Shown: positions 9,697 to 18,902 of the stretch, piece by piece
Layout: each line of letters begins with the position of its first letter
How positions within the stretch are numbered: position 1 is the stretch's first letter
DNA from: Symbiopectobacterium purcellii
Lineage (GTDB): Bacteria; Pseudomonadota; Gammaproteobacteria; Enterobacterales; Enterobacteriaceae
Reading direction: 5' to 3'
Assembly: GCF_019797845.1 (NCBI RefSeq)
Contig: NZ_CP081864.1
Coordinates: forward strand, 2,356,001-2,420,000
Length of the DNA stretch: 64,000 bases
Made by a program: the position numbers and the translations under genes
The notes under the pieces: generated by a model
Seen by the model: the letters and a program-made list of their open reading frames with translations, nothing else
The model's database searches: none
Told to the model about the DNA's origin: nothing

Positions 9697-9826
9697 GGAA
9701 GCTCTCAAGCAAAGAGATCGGGCCAGGCGAGATACGTGACTATATCGACTGGTATGGACGTGGCTGGGTGATTCTGGAAGAAACACCCGCCAATAACAAT
9801 GTGTACATCAAGGCACATAACTACTA
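9697..9826 (+). pseudogene. 3' remnant of an unrecognised gene
   Basis: Directly after the IS, an open frame reads KLSSKEIGPGEIRDYIDWYG and ends NNNVYIKAHNY with TAA at 9824-9826. The 5' part is missing. It probably belongs to the older integrated element whose xis/int follow. No family recognised. Confidence 0.35.
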
Positions 9827-9883
9827 AATCACAGAAGCACGCCAAAATGCAGCCAGGCTCTGGTTAATCTGTGTGGAGGAACT

Positions 9884-10120
9884 ATGTCACGCATGATCTC
9901 TTTAACTGAATGGGCACAGGCAGAGTTCGGTCAAATGACCCCCAGTGAGCGGCTCCTCAAGAAATATGCCAAAGGGAAAATGATCGCACCACCAGCAGTT
10001 AGGGTTGGTCGGCTATGGATGGTAGACCGTGAGGCTCGGTTCGTTGGGATTTTAGCCGAGCCGCAATTACCCACCAATGCTAACCCAAAATTAAAACGGA
10101 TCATCACTGATGGCCGCTAG
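9884..10120 (+). CDS. xis: excisionase of the older icd-integrated element
   Basis: 78 residues, with a winged-helix excisionase pattern (SLTEWAQAEFG, then PPAVRVGRLWMVDREA) like lambda and phage 21 Xis. It would bend attachment-site DNA and direct Int towards excision. The preceding sequence GTGTGGAGGAACTATG is shared with the second xis at 50478, and it overlaps int by 11 bp exactly as in that copy. The gene itself is intact although its int partner is broken. Confidence 0.85.
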   Translation: MSRMISLTEWAQAEFGQMTPSERLLKKYAKGKMIAPPAVRVGRLWMVDREARFVGILAEPQLPTNANPKLKRIITDGR

Positions 10121-11253
10121 ACCGCGATCATACAAAATCGATATCCCTAATCTGTATTGCAAATTGGATAAGCAGACGGGGAATGTTTATTGGCAGTATA
10201 AGCATCCACTGACAGGGAGGTTTCATAGTTTAGGCACTGATGAGGTCGAAGCGAAACAGGTCGCCCCCGAAGCCAACACGATAATTGCAGAACAACGGAC
10301 ACGCCAAATACTGAGCGTCAACGAACGCATTGCCCGGATGAAAAATATCCGCGCCGGCATCACTGTGACGGAACGGATCGATAAATATATCGAGGTGCAG
10401 CAAGAACGCCTCGAGCACGGTGAATTAAAGCCCAATTCGCTCAAACAGAAAAAACAAACCGCTACGTCCCTTCCGCGAACATTGTGGCATGCAATACCTC
10501 AACGATATTACTGCTGTAGATATCGCGGAAATAATCGACTCAGTAAAAAATGATGGCCATAGCCGCATGGCCCAGGTCGTTAGAATGGTCCTGATCGATG
10601 TATTCAAAGAGGCTCAACACTCTGGCCATGTTCCTCCTGGTCAGAATCCGGCACTGGCCACCAGGCAGCCGAGAAATAAGATCACACGGCAACGGCTATC
10701 TCTAGACGAATGGAAAGTCATTTTTGATACCAGCATGAAGCAGCGCCCCAACTTGCAGTGCGGAATGCTATCGGCAATCGTCACAGGTCAACGCCTTGGG
10801 GATATCTGCAATATGAAATTCGCCGATATCTGGGATGACATGCTGAATGTGGAACAGGAAAAAACCGGCTCTCGCCTGGCAATCCCCCTATCCATTCGCT
10901 GTGATGCTCTCGATATATCCTTACGAAATGTCGTGGCCAAATGCCGGGATGCAGTGATCAGCAAATACCTGGTGCATTTTAGACATGCTACGTCTCAGGC
11001 CCCCCGAGGGGGACAAGTCTCAACCAAAACACTGACTTCTGCGTTCAAAAAAGCACGAGACAAAAGCGGGTTGAAATGGGATCCAGGAACTGAACCAACC
11101 TTCCACGAACAGCGCTCTCTTTCAGAAAGGCTCTACCGCGAGCAAGGGATCGATACTCAGAAATTACAGGGCCATAGGTCAAAAGAAATGACAGACAAAT
11201 ATAACGATGACCGCGGTAAGGACCGGGTGATTATCAGCAACAAAATAGTTTAA
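10110..11253 (+). pseudogene. int: tyrosine integrase of the older element, +1 frameshift
   Basis: About 380 codons. The N-terminal arm-binding part, the core-binding part and the catalytic domain are all recognisable: Arg in VTGQRLGD, HEQR, GHR and the nucleophile Tyr in DKYNDDR. Alignment with the second integrase shows one extra A in the A6 run at 10449-10454, which moves everything from the residue after KQK into another frame. It is 85-90% similar by eye to the 50704 copy, so both belong to the same icd-specific (e14/phage 21-like) integrase group. Confidence 0.85.
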
Positions 11254-11309
11254 TTCATAAACAGTTTTGGGGAAAAGTTTTGGGGAAAGGTTTTTGGCGC
11301 AAAAAATAA

Positions 11310-11327
11310 GGGGCCAGAGCTGGCCCC
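11310..11327 (+). terminator. terminator after the older int
   Basis: GGGGCCAG and CTGGCCCC form a strong stem-loop between the integrase stop and the icd fragment. The same arrangement follows the second integrase at 51959. Confidence 0.55.
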
Positions 11328-11354
11328 CATTGTTAATCCACGCTTAACAGCGGA

Positions 11355-11518
11355 TTACATATTATCAATGATGTCCTGAGCAAACTCGCTACATTTCCGC
11401 AGCTTAGCGCCTTCCAGCTGACGTTCGAAATCGTAGGTCACGGTCTTGTTCTTGATTGCGCCTTCCATACCCTTAACAATCAGGTCGGCCGCTTCGAACC
11501 AGTGCATGTGGCGCAGCA
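11355..11518 (-). repeat. attL: duplicated 3' end of icd
   Basis: 164 bp nearly identical to 52004-52167, the 3' end of the intact icd, including an in-frame stop (TAA here, TGA in the intact gene). Identity stops abruptly after GCGCAGCA at 11518. Long identical blocks between 11389 and 11518 must contain the crossover core. The length agrees with the known ~165-bp icd segment exchanged by phage 21 and e14. It marks the left boundary of the prophage and the right end of the older element. Confidence 0.9.
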
Positions 11519-11661
11519 GTAGATAAAAATGATTTTTGTATCAGATTGATTTATATGAAAATATTTTATGTTTTACATCGAATAACGTGCAAAATTTTTC
11601 CCTTCTAACCCACTGTTTTTACGAAAGATATTTTCCATTTTGGAGAACGCTTTTTTATGCT

Positions 11662-11716
11662 GCGCACTGTCATGGGGTGTCAGGGGTCGGAGGTTCAAAT
11701 CCTCTCGTGCCGACCA
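11662..11716 (+). repeat. 3' fragment of tRNA-Pro(GGG), proL-type attachment remnant
   Basis: 55 bases match the 3' part of enterobacterial proL tRNA, from the D-stem end through the anticodon loop (CATGGGGTG), the T loop (GTTCAAATCC) and the CCA end. The 5' part of the tRNA is missing, so it is not functional. tRNA 3' ends of this length are typical attachment-site duplicates. A terminator and integrase arm-type-like repeats follow. Confidence 0.8.
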
Positions 11717-11730
11717 AATAATCCCAAGAA

Positions 11731-11758
11731 AACCAACCTGTTAAGGTTGGTTTTTTTT
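11731..11758 (+). terminator. terminator after the tRNA-Pro fragment
   Basis: AACCAACC, a 6-base loop and GGTTGGTT followed by T8: a canonical intrinsic terminator, probably carried along with the tRNA 3' end. Confidence 0.8.
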
Positions 11759-11774
11759 CGTCTGGAATTTGTCG

Positions 11775-11805
11775 ATGGTAAAACAATGGTAAAATGATGG
11801 TAAAA
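11775..11805 (+). repeat. three ATGGTAAAA direct repeats, possible integrase arm sites
   Basis: ATGGTAAAA occurs at 11775, 11786 and 11797 with an exact 11-bp period, about 60 bp from the tRNA-Pro fragment. Short direct repeats close to an attachment core are typical of tyrosine-integrase arm-type sites. Function is inferred. Confidence 0.4.
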
Positions 11806-11827
11806 CCCTAACGGGATTCACTTCATT

Positions 11828-12018
11828 TTATAGGCTAAAATCTGCGGATATTGCGTTCTGTCCGAGATCGGCCATAAATTCAGTATTCGGTGTATCTACC
11901 GTGATAAGCCATCCTTGGCATTCGCACCGCACCTTAAGTCGCGCCAGCGTCGAGAGTGGGCGCGCTTGCGTTGACAGATCAGCGCTGAGCTGACAACCAA
12001 ATTCCTGAGAGCCACGCG
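11828..12018 (-). CDS. short open frame, unrecognised remnant
   Basis: On the minus strand an open frame without a clear start ends at the TAA at 11828-11830 and reads GSQEFGCQLSADLS, then LARLKVRCECQGWLITVDTP. Codon use is plausible and two cysteines are present, but no family is recognised; it may be the end of a gene cut off when the prophage ends were rearranged. Confidence 0.3.
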
Positions 12019-13077
12019 CTACACAAAAAGTGAGATAGAGTAATTTGTTAGAAAATCACGCACGCCATTGGTTGTGGCAAAGTAAAGCGTGGCAAAGTAA
12101 AGAGCAATACCAAAACATATCACCCCGATAGATTGTACAAGTCTTAGTTTTACGTTACTCACCAAGGTGCTTGAAAAAAGTATATAAGCAGATGGGAATA
12201 GGAAATAAATTATTCTCACAATGTATTCACCAAATGGCATTAGCAGAGCGTAAGCGCATGAAAAAACGAAATACACATTTAGGAGAAATACATTTAGTTT
12301 TTTTCTTTCTTTTAAAGAGAATATGTAAAAATAGAAAAACAACGCAATAACAACATATCCAATCTTCCTGCCGGAATCAATAAATCTTTCTCCATCGATA
12401 TAAGCTCCGTACACCCCAACATACTTAGACGCCAACAAAACATAACCAGATGATGCGAAAGCAACGCCAATAAAAATCAAATAAACCACTAATGGATATA
12501 CCCTTTTTGATAAAAATCCATATAGCAGGAATATCGGAAGAAAGAAAATAGCCGAGTAATGACACATAAGCGACAGAACAAAGAACAACCAAAATTTTAA
12601 TTTTCTTCCATAAAGGAAATGAACTAGTGCAATACAGAAAAATCCTATAGCCAAGAATTGCCTGACGTATCCAAATGATGTTAAAAATGATAGAGGTAGC
12701 ACGCAGAACAGAAAAAATGAGAACTGTGGCCTGTCTGATAATTCCTTGCAGAAATAATACACTGAATAAATATAAATAATAGATGTTATTAAGAAAAAAA
12801 CCCAAGACTCACCAAAATATGACGATATTTCAATTAACGCTTTAGATATAGGCTCAAGCTTGTCATATGGGAAAGTGCCCTTGATCATGTCTTGATAGGT
12901 AAAAAAGTCATTACCAGCATCGTATCTGAATCCAGAAAAAACCATGGTTACAAATACAGCCCAGCGGAAAAAAAATCCTGATGCTTCCTTGTAATACACC
13001 GACAAAAGAAGCATCAAGGACACTGCTGCTAAAAAAATCGAGTAATATATCACCTTAACTCCAGGCGCTAGATCCAA
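12019..13077 (-). CDS. EpsG/Wzy-like O-antigen polymerase (lysogenic conversion)
   Basis: 352 residues with about ten hydrophobic spans, low GC and the EpsG-family pattern (FSGFRYDAGNDFFTY near residue 48; YVRQFLAIGFF near residue 137; a periplasmic loop with CHYSAIFFLP). Such proteins polymerise O-antigen or exopolysaccharide repeat units in the inner membrane. It lies directly downstream of the tailspike, where P22 keeps gtrABC. Phages such as epsilon15 and D3 encode a polymerase that changes the linkage between O units so that the lysogen no longer binds the phage tailspike; the same role is inferred here. Its AT-rich composition indicates exchange independent of the structural genes. Confidence 0.75.
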   Translation of the reverse strand: MDLAPGVKVIYYSIFLAAVSLMLLLSVYYKEASGFFFRWAVFVTMVFSGFRYDAGNDFFTYQDMIKGTFPYDKLEPISKALIEISSYFGESWVFFLITSIIYIYSVYYFCKELSDRPQFSFFLFCVLPLSFLTSFGYVRQFLAIGFFCIALVHFLYGRKLKFWLFFVLSLMCHYSAIFFLPIFLLYGFLSKRVYPLVVYLIFIGVAFASSGYVLLASKYVGVYGAYIDGERFIDSGRKIGYVVIALFFYFYIFSLKERKKLNVFLLNVYFVFSCAYALLMPFGEYIVRIIYFLFPSAYILFSSTLVSNVKLRLVQSIGVICFGIALYFATLYFATTNGVRDFLTNYSISLFV

Positions 13078-13193
13078 GTGAGCGCATTAGAGCATATGGA
13101 AGCATTTTCTTCAATGTCAAAAATATTAATCCATTGATAGTTATAGACAAGTGATGCTGAAAACACACTGCGCCCCACAGGGAAAGTTTTTTA

Positions 13194-14972
13194 TTAGTAG
13201 TCAAACTTGCTCAGTTGCAGGTTGCAACCCGCTACAGTAACTGGGTTATCTGTTGTGATGCAGAGGTTGAAGTTAATAAATCCCGCTGTAAGCGATGGGA
13301 ATCCGTACCATGTCGTAGTGCCGGATGTTGCATACAGCCGGTTTGACGTGAGTAACGCGTGCAATGGAACACGGATCAGCCCAGTGGCTGGGATTGTGAA
13401 TGTTTCGCTTAAAGCCTGGTTGCCAGACGCGTTTGATATACCAAATCCAATGCGCACATTGGCGGCTGTCGCCGAGTGATTTCTAATAAAGACATCACCA
13501 AGAAGCGTCAGTGGCAGCCTATCTGTGCTGCGGAAATATACCCTCTTTGTAGCGACATCAACGAGCGTTCCAGCGCTAATTACCCTTTCATTTTGGAACA
13601 TGAATATGTTCGATGTCATTGTAATTGGCGTGTCATCAGGATGAGACAGGTGATATGGTCTCCACAAGAGTGAAAACTGTGAAATATCCTGTCTATCAGT
13701 ACCGTATGTTGACCCTATGTAGTTATTGCGGGATGTTATTGCGCTATCGACTGAAACAAATCCACTGTTGATAGCGGGAAAATTCCGCGATCCGACATCA
13801 TTGCTAAAGCCCTTGATGAGGATCGATTGCGAGTGAAGGCCAGGGTAAGCAAAATCCCATACATTTCCCTTCACTATGTTTCGCGCTCCGTAAATCTGTA
13901 TTACATCAACAGAGTTAGCGTCGGTCTGATAATCAATGTCGTAGGTATTTCCGGAAGCTTCTATTTTCTCATCAACACCGTGATTATAGTTCTGCTGTAT
14001 TAGCCCACGCCTGCACTGCCAAACAACAATCCTGATGTGGTTATTGTTTATATAAGTCGGATCCGTTTCCGTTCCATTTCTGGTCATTATTTCTTCATAA
14101 GCCGTACCCATGCCACGAATTACCGTATCAATATCAACGTCGGAAATAATCCCAGATGCATTTGTGGCGGCATCCGTTGAGGCATCCATCACAATTCCGC
14201 GCCCTAATTTGTACTCACTTTGTATGTTTACCTTTATTTTGGGGCGCTCACTAACAGCAAGAATGAATGATGGTCTGCTTGACCCGACCACGGAAACAAC
14301 GTCCATTATTTCATTGGTACAGGTTAGATTAGGCGCGTACAACTCTGCGCCGCGGCTTACAAGTATCTTTGTCCCTGTCCCCTTTACAGTAACGATGTGC
14401 TGCCCAACAAGAGGGACTATCGTTAACTTTTTATAAGGTGGGATGGTTATTGGTCCAGTTATAGCGCTGACTCTCAGCAGAATATTGTTATGCACAGCAA
14501 AAAGCGCAGATAGCTCACTCTCAGAAAAAGCGATGACATCAAAATAAAGAGCATTGATGTACTCTTGTAGGTTAACACCGGAGCTTGTTCCTACCTGACC
14601 CGCCCCATCCTCCTGAGCCAGCGCAGTGCTCAACTGATCCGGGTCATACTTCAGCACGTTCGGGAAATAGAATTGCTGCACGTTGTAGGCGTCGTAAATC
14701 GCCATCGAGTGGCCTTGCACGGTCACAAACTTGGCAATCTGCCCGTTGTATACCGGATAGCCGCCAGCGTTGATAACGATGGGTTGGGCTACAGGAACGT
14801 GGCTGCCGTCCTCATTTTCCAAGTACACCTGAATCTGATTGCTTGGGATGGTCGGATCGGTGTCAATCTGGCCGATGTAGATTTTACCGTTGGCGTTGGC
14901 CTTGAAAGAACGTGCGAGCGTGAAGAGTTGACTAGGTTGGCTTACGACAACATTGGGTGTGATATCCGCCAT
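13194..14972 (-). CDS. 9: tailspike protein, P22 gp9-type head-binding domain with a different receptor domain
   Basis: 592 residues. Residues 1-~112 closely match the P22 gp9 head-binding domain ([20 protein letters not shown] at the N-terminus), which attaches the trimer to gp4/gp10. The rest is not P22-like: residues ~150-460 have the Gly/Asn-rich, short-strand pattern of a right-handed beta-helix and a C-terminal beta domain follows. It would bind and probably hydrolyse a host surface polysaccharide different from Salmonella O antigen. It is followed by the polymerase gene, an adsorption/conversion pair. Exact catalytic residues cannot be assigned by eye. Confidence 0.9.
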   Translation of the reverse strand: MADITPNVVVSQPSQLFTLARSFKANANGKIYIGQIDTDPTIPSNQIQVYLENEDGSHVPVAQPIVINAGGYPVYNGQIAKFVTVQGHSMAIYDAYNVQQFYFPNVLKYDPDQLSTALAQEDGAGQVGTSSGVNLQEYINALYFDVIAFSESELSALFAVHNNILLRVSAITGPITIPPYKKLTIVPLVGQHIVTVKGTGTKILVSRGAELYAPNLTCTNEIMDVVSVVGSSRPSFILAVSERPKIKVNIQSEYKLGRGIVMDASTDAATNASGIISDVDIDTVIRGMGTAYEEIMTRNGTETDPTYINNNHIRIVVWQCRRGLIQQNYNHGVDEKIEASGNTYDIDYQTDANSVDVIQIYGARNIVKGNVWDFAYPGLHSQSILIKGFSNDVGSRNFPAINSGFVSVDSAITSRNNYIGSTYGTDRQDISQFSLLWRPYHLSHPDDTPITMTSNIFMFQNERVISAGTLVDVATKRVYFRSTDRLPLTLLGDVFIRNHSATAANVRIGFGISNASGNQALSETFTIPATGLIRVPLHALLTSNRLYATSGTTTWYGFPSLTAGFINFNLCITTDNPVTVAGCNLQLSKFDY

Positions 14973-15121
14973 TATTTTCTCCGGGCGTGAGTAGTCCCCA
15001 CAGAGCAGGTCTGCGGTAATTGGTTTTTGATAAATTAATAACGAGCCTAAATGGTACTATTGTGAATACATACAGGTGCCAATATGATGCCGATCCACCC
15101 TTTTAGGTGAGGTATCATTTT

Positions 15122-15373
15122 ATGGTTAGGGATGAAATACAGTTCCACTTGCGATTGCCGCCAGAATTACATGCAAAAATAAAGCAGAAAGCCAAGATGA
15201 ATAGGCGTTCTATCAACACTGAGATTGTCGCTACGATGGCGGAATCCCTCGCTCAACCGTCGCCAATACTAGGCTATCGTGACGAGGCTGAGCGACTAGC
15301 AAGTATGCAAGCGGAAGAGTTCAAGAAAATTGTTTTTGAGACACTTAAAGCTATGTATGGGGATAAGAAATAG
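15122..15373 (+). CDS. Arc-like ribbon-helix-helix regulator
   Basis: 83 residues; the N-terminal part (EIQFHLRLPPELHAKIKQKA, then NRRSINTEIVATMAESL) is an Arc/Mnt-type ribbon-helix-helix domain with the DNA-contacting beta strand QFHLRL. AGGTGAGG ends about 10 bases before the ATG at 15122; a GTG at 15107 is an alternative start. It occupies the P22 immI position next to gene 9, transcribed opposite to the tailspike, but no antirepressor gene is seen. It may regulate the tailspike region or the neighbouring toxin pair. Confidence 0.8.
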   Translation: MVRDEIQFHLRLPPELHAKIKQKAKMNRRSINTEIVATMAESLAQPSPILGYRDEAERLASMQAEEFKKIVFETLKAMYGDKK

Positions 15374-15387
15374 CCCCGGAGATGGGG

Positions 15388-15681
15388 TTATGGTTTACGG
15401 TCTATCTCTTTGTGGGTTCCAACCCTGCGCAATACAGCCACATCCCCGTTTAGCTCAAAGCTAAGCTTGTGGCTGTGATTTGCTGTGATATGGATGGTAT
15501 AAATGGGAGGTTTATTGTTTCCTTGCAACTTTTCTAGCCGTAATCGCTTAGGTTGCGGGTCAATGATCAGGCTTTCAAGGGATAAGCGCAGCGAATCCTT
15601 GATATCGTCGGTTAATTTTTTATAACTGTTTTTGAATGAAGAATACCGACCAAGGTCTATTGACCTTATTGACACCCTCAT
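15388..15681 (-). CDS. RelE/ParE-type toxin
   Basis: 97 residues with the RelE-superfamily layout: N-terminal helices, KRLRLEKLQG in the central strand region, and the C-terminal VLRRVGTHKEI segment typical of mRNA interferases. It overlaps the upstream partner by 4 bp (ATGA), the usual coupling of antitoxin-first modules. It would cut or block translation of mRNA when free of its partner. It lies in the immI region between gene 9 and the ejection genes. Confidence 0.75.
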   Translation of the reverse strand: MRVSIRSIDLGRYSSFKNSYKKLTDDIKDSLRLSLESLIIDPQPKRLRLEKLQGNNKPPIYTIHITANHSHKLSFELNGDVAVLRRVGTHKEIDRKP

Positions 15682-16163
15682 AAGAAAGATAACGCTTTAC
15701 GTAAATCATCAACATTATTGACGACCAATGGCTCACCTTTTGGCCCAGCATCGACGTTATGCTCCAGGATGGCCCATTTCAAAGCCTCTTGCTGATCAAA
15801 AAGTCCTTTTGTGACTTCCTTGGCTTTTGCCAGATCTTTACGAAGATGATCGTTTTTATCGCACCAAGCGGAAGCATCCAAATCTGTTTGGGTGAAATAC
15901 TCGTACAACTCTCGCAGTTGTTCCTGCCCGTTCTCTATGCGAGGCAAAGAATCTTCGCTTATCACTTCTGGAATGGATGCGATCTCATCTATGACCCATT
16001 CCCCGTACTCAATGCATGCTGTGAAACCGCTTATCACTTCTGACAAGTAATTTTCCATGTCATCAATCGCTCTCAATACGGGTAAAGGGCGAGCGCGCTC
16101 AGCCACCTCTACGCAACTAGCATAGAAGTTAATTCTTCCGTCAATATTATTACTGGCTCGCAT
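15678..16163 (-). CDS. putative antitoxin, large helical partner of the RelE-type toxin
   Basis: 161 residues from the ATG at 16163, which has AAAGGAGG at good spacing; an upstream ATG at 16184 has none. The sequence is acidic and largely helical, with no recognisable ribbon-helix-helix or HTH, and is about twice the length of usual RelE antitoxins. Antitoxin function is inferred from gene order and the 4-bp overlap with the toxin. Confidence 0.55.
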   Translation of the reverse strand: MRASNNIDGRINFYASCVEVAERARPLPVLRAIDDMENYLSEVISGFTACIEYGEWVIDEIASIPEVISEDSLPRIENGQEQLRELYEYFTQTDLDASAWCDKNDHLRKDLAKAKEVTKGLFDQQEALKWAILEHNVDAGPKGEPLVVNNVDDLRKALSFL

Positions 16164-16184
16164 GATATCCTCCTTTGAACGCAT

Positions 16185-16225
16185 GGTTCATTATCAAGTC
16201 TACTTGACATGATATCATCGCGCAA
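16185..16225 (-). promoter_or_regulatory. palindromes upstream of the toxin-antitoxin pair
   Basis: Two inverted repeats, TCAAGTCTACTTGA and ATGATATCAT, lie side by side just upstream of the antitoxin start, with TTGATAAT as a possible -10 on the minus strand. They are candidate operators for autoregulation or for the Arc-like protein. Confidence 0.4.
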
Positions 16226-16305
16226 TCACGGTTCTATCACGAAAGGTGATTTACCTTCATGATCTCCCCTGCATGCATGCTATCCTGACTAAAAAGGAGG
16301 TTGGG

Positions 16306-16767
16306 ATGAATGAGTCTACATCTGCTGAAATTTATCGAGATCTTAAAAAAGTAATAAAAAAGACATTTTTAATTCTTTTGTGTCTGTTTTTGTTATTTCC
16401 CATATTCATTGGGTTGTACTATGGCAATGATTTTTATCAAAAAAATAAAAAATAAAATGAGCTACTAAAAAAAGCTTTACCATTTGCCTCCACTCATAAG
16501 CCATGGGTATATGAGAGGTCTGATTTTGAAGCTAGGTCAAACCTTGAGTTATGGTTTATAGGAGACACTGATAAGCATGCCATAATCAAGGTCAACGGCT
16601 CTTATTCTGTGTATTCTACCGATTCATCAAATGGTTATATAAACTTTTATCATCGGGCTGGTTCTGTGTGCGAATACGCCTCAGCATCTTATGATGAAAA
16701 AAAGATACGCAGTGTAACGTGTGACAGTAGGCAGTATAACGATGGGCCTTGGAACGTGGTTAATTAG
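16306..16767 (+). pseudogene. sieA-position membrane protein interrupted by TAA
   Basis: From the ATG at 16306 (AGGAGG upstream) 49 codons encode an N-terminal tail and a membrane span (FLILLCLFLLFPIFIGLYY), ending at TAA 16453-16455. The same frame continues without another stop to TAG at 16765-16767, giving 154 codons in all; the second part has an apparently folded exported domain with a Cys pair. P22 keeps the 160-residue superinfection-exclusion protein SieA at this place. The length, topology and position suggest an equivalent exclusion protein now broken by one nonsense change in an AAAAAATAAAA stretch. Sequence similarity to SieA itself is not claimed. Confidence 0.55.
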
Positions 16768-16784
16768 CCATCCTTGGCTACATG

Positions 16785-18902
16785 CTACTCGTAATTACCG
16801 TTAATCCCGCTTATCGTAGCGACGATGCCCGCCCTTGATAAGCGGTTAAACTCTTCACTTCCCACCGCATCCCTGATGGCTTTCACGGCGATTTTGTTAG
16901 AAAGAAAACGCCGTTCTGCTGCTGCAAGTGATTGCTCGGATGCGCCAGATCTAACCGCTCGTGTCGCTTCCTGTATGGCTTTCTCGATGGCGTATCTCCC
17001 GCTTCTAGTACTGGATAACTTGGCAACAGTACCCTTTATCGCGGCACCGGCAACAGCACCAGCGGCAGCCCCAACAACGCCGCCACCGACCCCACCAACT
17101 ACCGCACCAGAAGTTGAATTACCAATCGCGTTAAGTACGGTTTCTGTGATTTTCGGTAATCCAGAATTTAGCGTGTCAAGGACGTCTGACGTTCTTCCTG
17201 TTCTTTCAATGTACTGCTGTGGCTTGATGGCTGCGCGTGCCAGGGTTCCATATGCATTAGAAATGCGTCCCAACTCCTTAGAATACCGTCCAATTGCCGC
17301 TGAATTTTGTGGCGTAAGGATTGTTGCTACATGCTGAATACCGGCAACATCAGCCTTGCCACCTCTAACGCCATGAGATAGAGCGTCTTGGAGAATTGAG
17401 GCCACAGCGACAACCCTCTCAGATTCTGGCAACGCAGAGATCATCGAATGAAATCCGCCTTGACCATTGAGTCCTTTTGCAGAAGATGATTGAAGCGCTT
17501 TTACTCCATTCGTAATAAGGGCGTCAGTAGCCAAATCACGACCGAAAATTGATTCAGCGCTGGATTGCGCTGCAAATCGCGCCTTTGATAAATCATTGGC
17601 GGCAGACCAGCTTTCTAAGAAACCACCGCTTTCAGCCATAACGCGCATATCATCAGTAATGGCTGATCTCATTTCTCCTGCTCGTCTTGCCGCGTTTGCC
17701 TCTCCAGTTCTGATGTACTTCTGTTCGGCATCAGCAAATTTCGCACGCCACGCTTTCATCCCGTCAAAAGTAACTCCTGAACGGTTATTTGCTGCCTCAA
17801 GCTGTTTCATCTCAGGGGTAAGCGGGACTCCTGCTGACTTCTCACCCTGCACGACAGCATTAGCATTGCTAAGCCTCATCCTTTGCTGTGGCATTGTTGA
17901 TCTAACCTCATCCCATGCCGCACGCTCAGCGGATTTCATTTCATCAAGATTTGAAATTACGCGGCTTTTTATTGCGGCGCTTTTTTCAGAGGCATTACCA
18001 GCGGCGGCGCCGAATTCGTCCAAGTTTCGGTTTAATTTTGATGCTATCTCGTTAAAGGCCAAAAAATGAGCGTCCTGTGTTACTCCCGGCGTTGATGCGA
18101 GCGCACCTTCCGCATGTGCTACGCCGCGACTTCCTGACCTCATGCCGGGAGTTAAGGTACTAACATCTACACCTGCTGTCTCGGCGGCTTTAGCCACGTC
18201 ATCACTAACAATGGAAGCCTGATTCGCAATAGCTTCACGACCAGAAGCAGATCGGGCCAATTGAGAAACGTCATTAGCGGTGTTTATTGCTCCTGCTGAT
18301 GGGTTAGCAGCCTCACCCCCCCTGATAAGTTGGCGAGCACCGCGATACAATGCAGGTGCGCCCATCAGAGCGGTGTTGATCGCCATTTCCTCTGTGGCGT
18401 TCTCAGCAAAATCACCCGGCTGATTACCTGCGTTTGCTACAGAACCAATCATTGCTCCACGAACTGCACCCGCGCCGGGAACAAGGTACGTCCCGATTGC
18501 TTCGCCTGCCTGCGCCCATGGGTCAGTTGGCCTATCTACGGGCCGATAGACTGGGTCGAGAACATTGCCAAGACCGACCGCGCTAGTACCAGCATTAATC
18601 AGGTTTGCGCCGCCTTGAAGGATGTCGAATGGTATGTTCACCAACCCCCTAGCCGCCTGCTCAGCGTTATCCGATATTGATGGTGATGGTGATGCTGGTT
18701 GCGCTTGCTGTTCTTGTGCTCGCTGAACTTCAAGAGCAGAAGGATAGGTAGAATAAAATTGATCTCTCGCACCTGCCCAATTATCACCAGCGCGTGGCGC
18801 CACCACTTCGTCAAAGTATTGTGCTTGGGCTTCTGTCTGCTGCTGAGGGGATAGGGATTGATACTGAGGGGAAGCTATTACATCCTTCCAAGCCTTTGCC
18901 AT
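16785..18902 (-). CDS. 16: DNA ejection (pilot) protein, gp16-type
   Basis: 705 residues; third and last of three consecutive genes in the P22 7-20-16 order, overlapping gene 20 by 1 bp. The N-terminus (SPQQQTEAQAQYFDEVVAP) and the glycine/alanine-rich segments (GGVGGGVVGAAAGAVAGAA near residue 610) resemble gp16-type ejection proteins. In P22 gp16 is packed in the virion and ejected with DNA, helping it cross the envelope. It is longer than P22 gp16 (609 residues). Confidence 0.8.
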   Translation of the reverse strand: MAKAWKDVIASPQYQSLSPQQQTEAQAQYFDEVVAPRAGDNWAGARDQFYSTYPSALEVQRAQEQQAQPASPSPSISDNAEQAARGLVNIPFDILQGGANLINAGTSAVGLGNVLDPVYRPVDRPTDPWAQAGEAIGTYLVPGAGAVRGAMIGSVANAGNQPGDFAENATEEMAINTALMGAPALYRGARQLIRGGEAANPSAGAINTANDVSQLARSASGREAIANQASIVSDDVAKAAETAGVDVSTLTPGMRSGSRGVAHAEGALASTPGVTQDAHFLAFNEIASKLNRNLDEFGAAAGNASEKSAAIKSRVISNLDEMKSAERAAWDEVRSTMPQQRMRLSNANAVVQGEKSAGVPLTPEMKQLEAANNRSGVTFDGMKAWRAKFADAEQKYIRTGEANAARRAGEMRSAITDDMRVMAESGGFLESWSAANDLSKARFAAQSSAESIFGRDLATDALITNGVKALQSSSAKGLNGQGGFHSMISALPESERVVAVASILQDALSHGVRGGKADVAGIQHVATILTPQNSAAIGRYSKELGRISNAYGTLARAAIKPQQYIERTGRTSDVLDTLNSGLPKITETVLNAIGNSTSGAVVGGVGGGVVGAAAGAVAGAAIKGTVAKLSSTRSGRYAIEKAIQEATRAVRSGASEQSLAAAERRFLSNKIAVKAIRDAVGSEEFNRLSRAGIVATISGINGNYE

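Noticed and set aside
11536..11721. 61-codon frame over the tRNA-Pro fragment
   Set aside because: Runs through tRNA sequence; chance open frame.
16825..18069. Long rightward frames antisense to gene 16
   Set aside because: Shadows with Ala/Ser-rich nonsense composition; the gp16-type gene on the other strand is certain.
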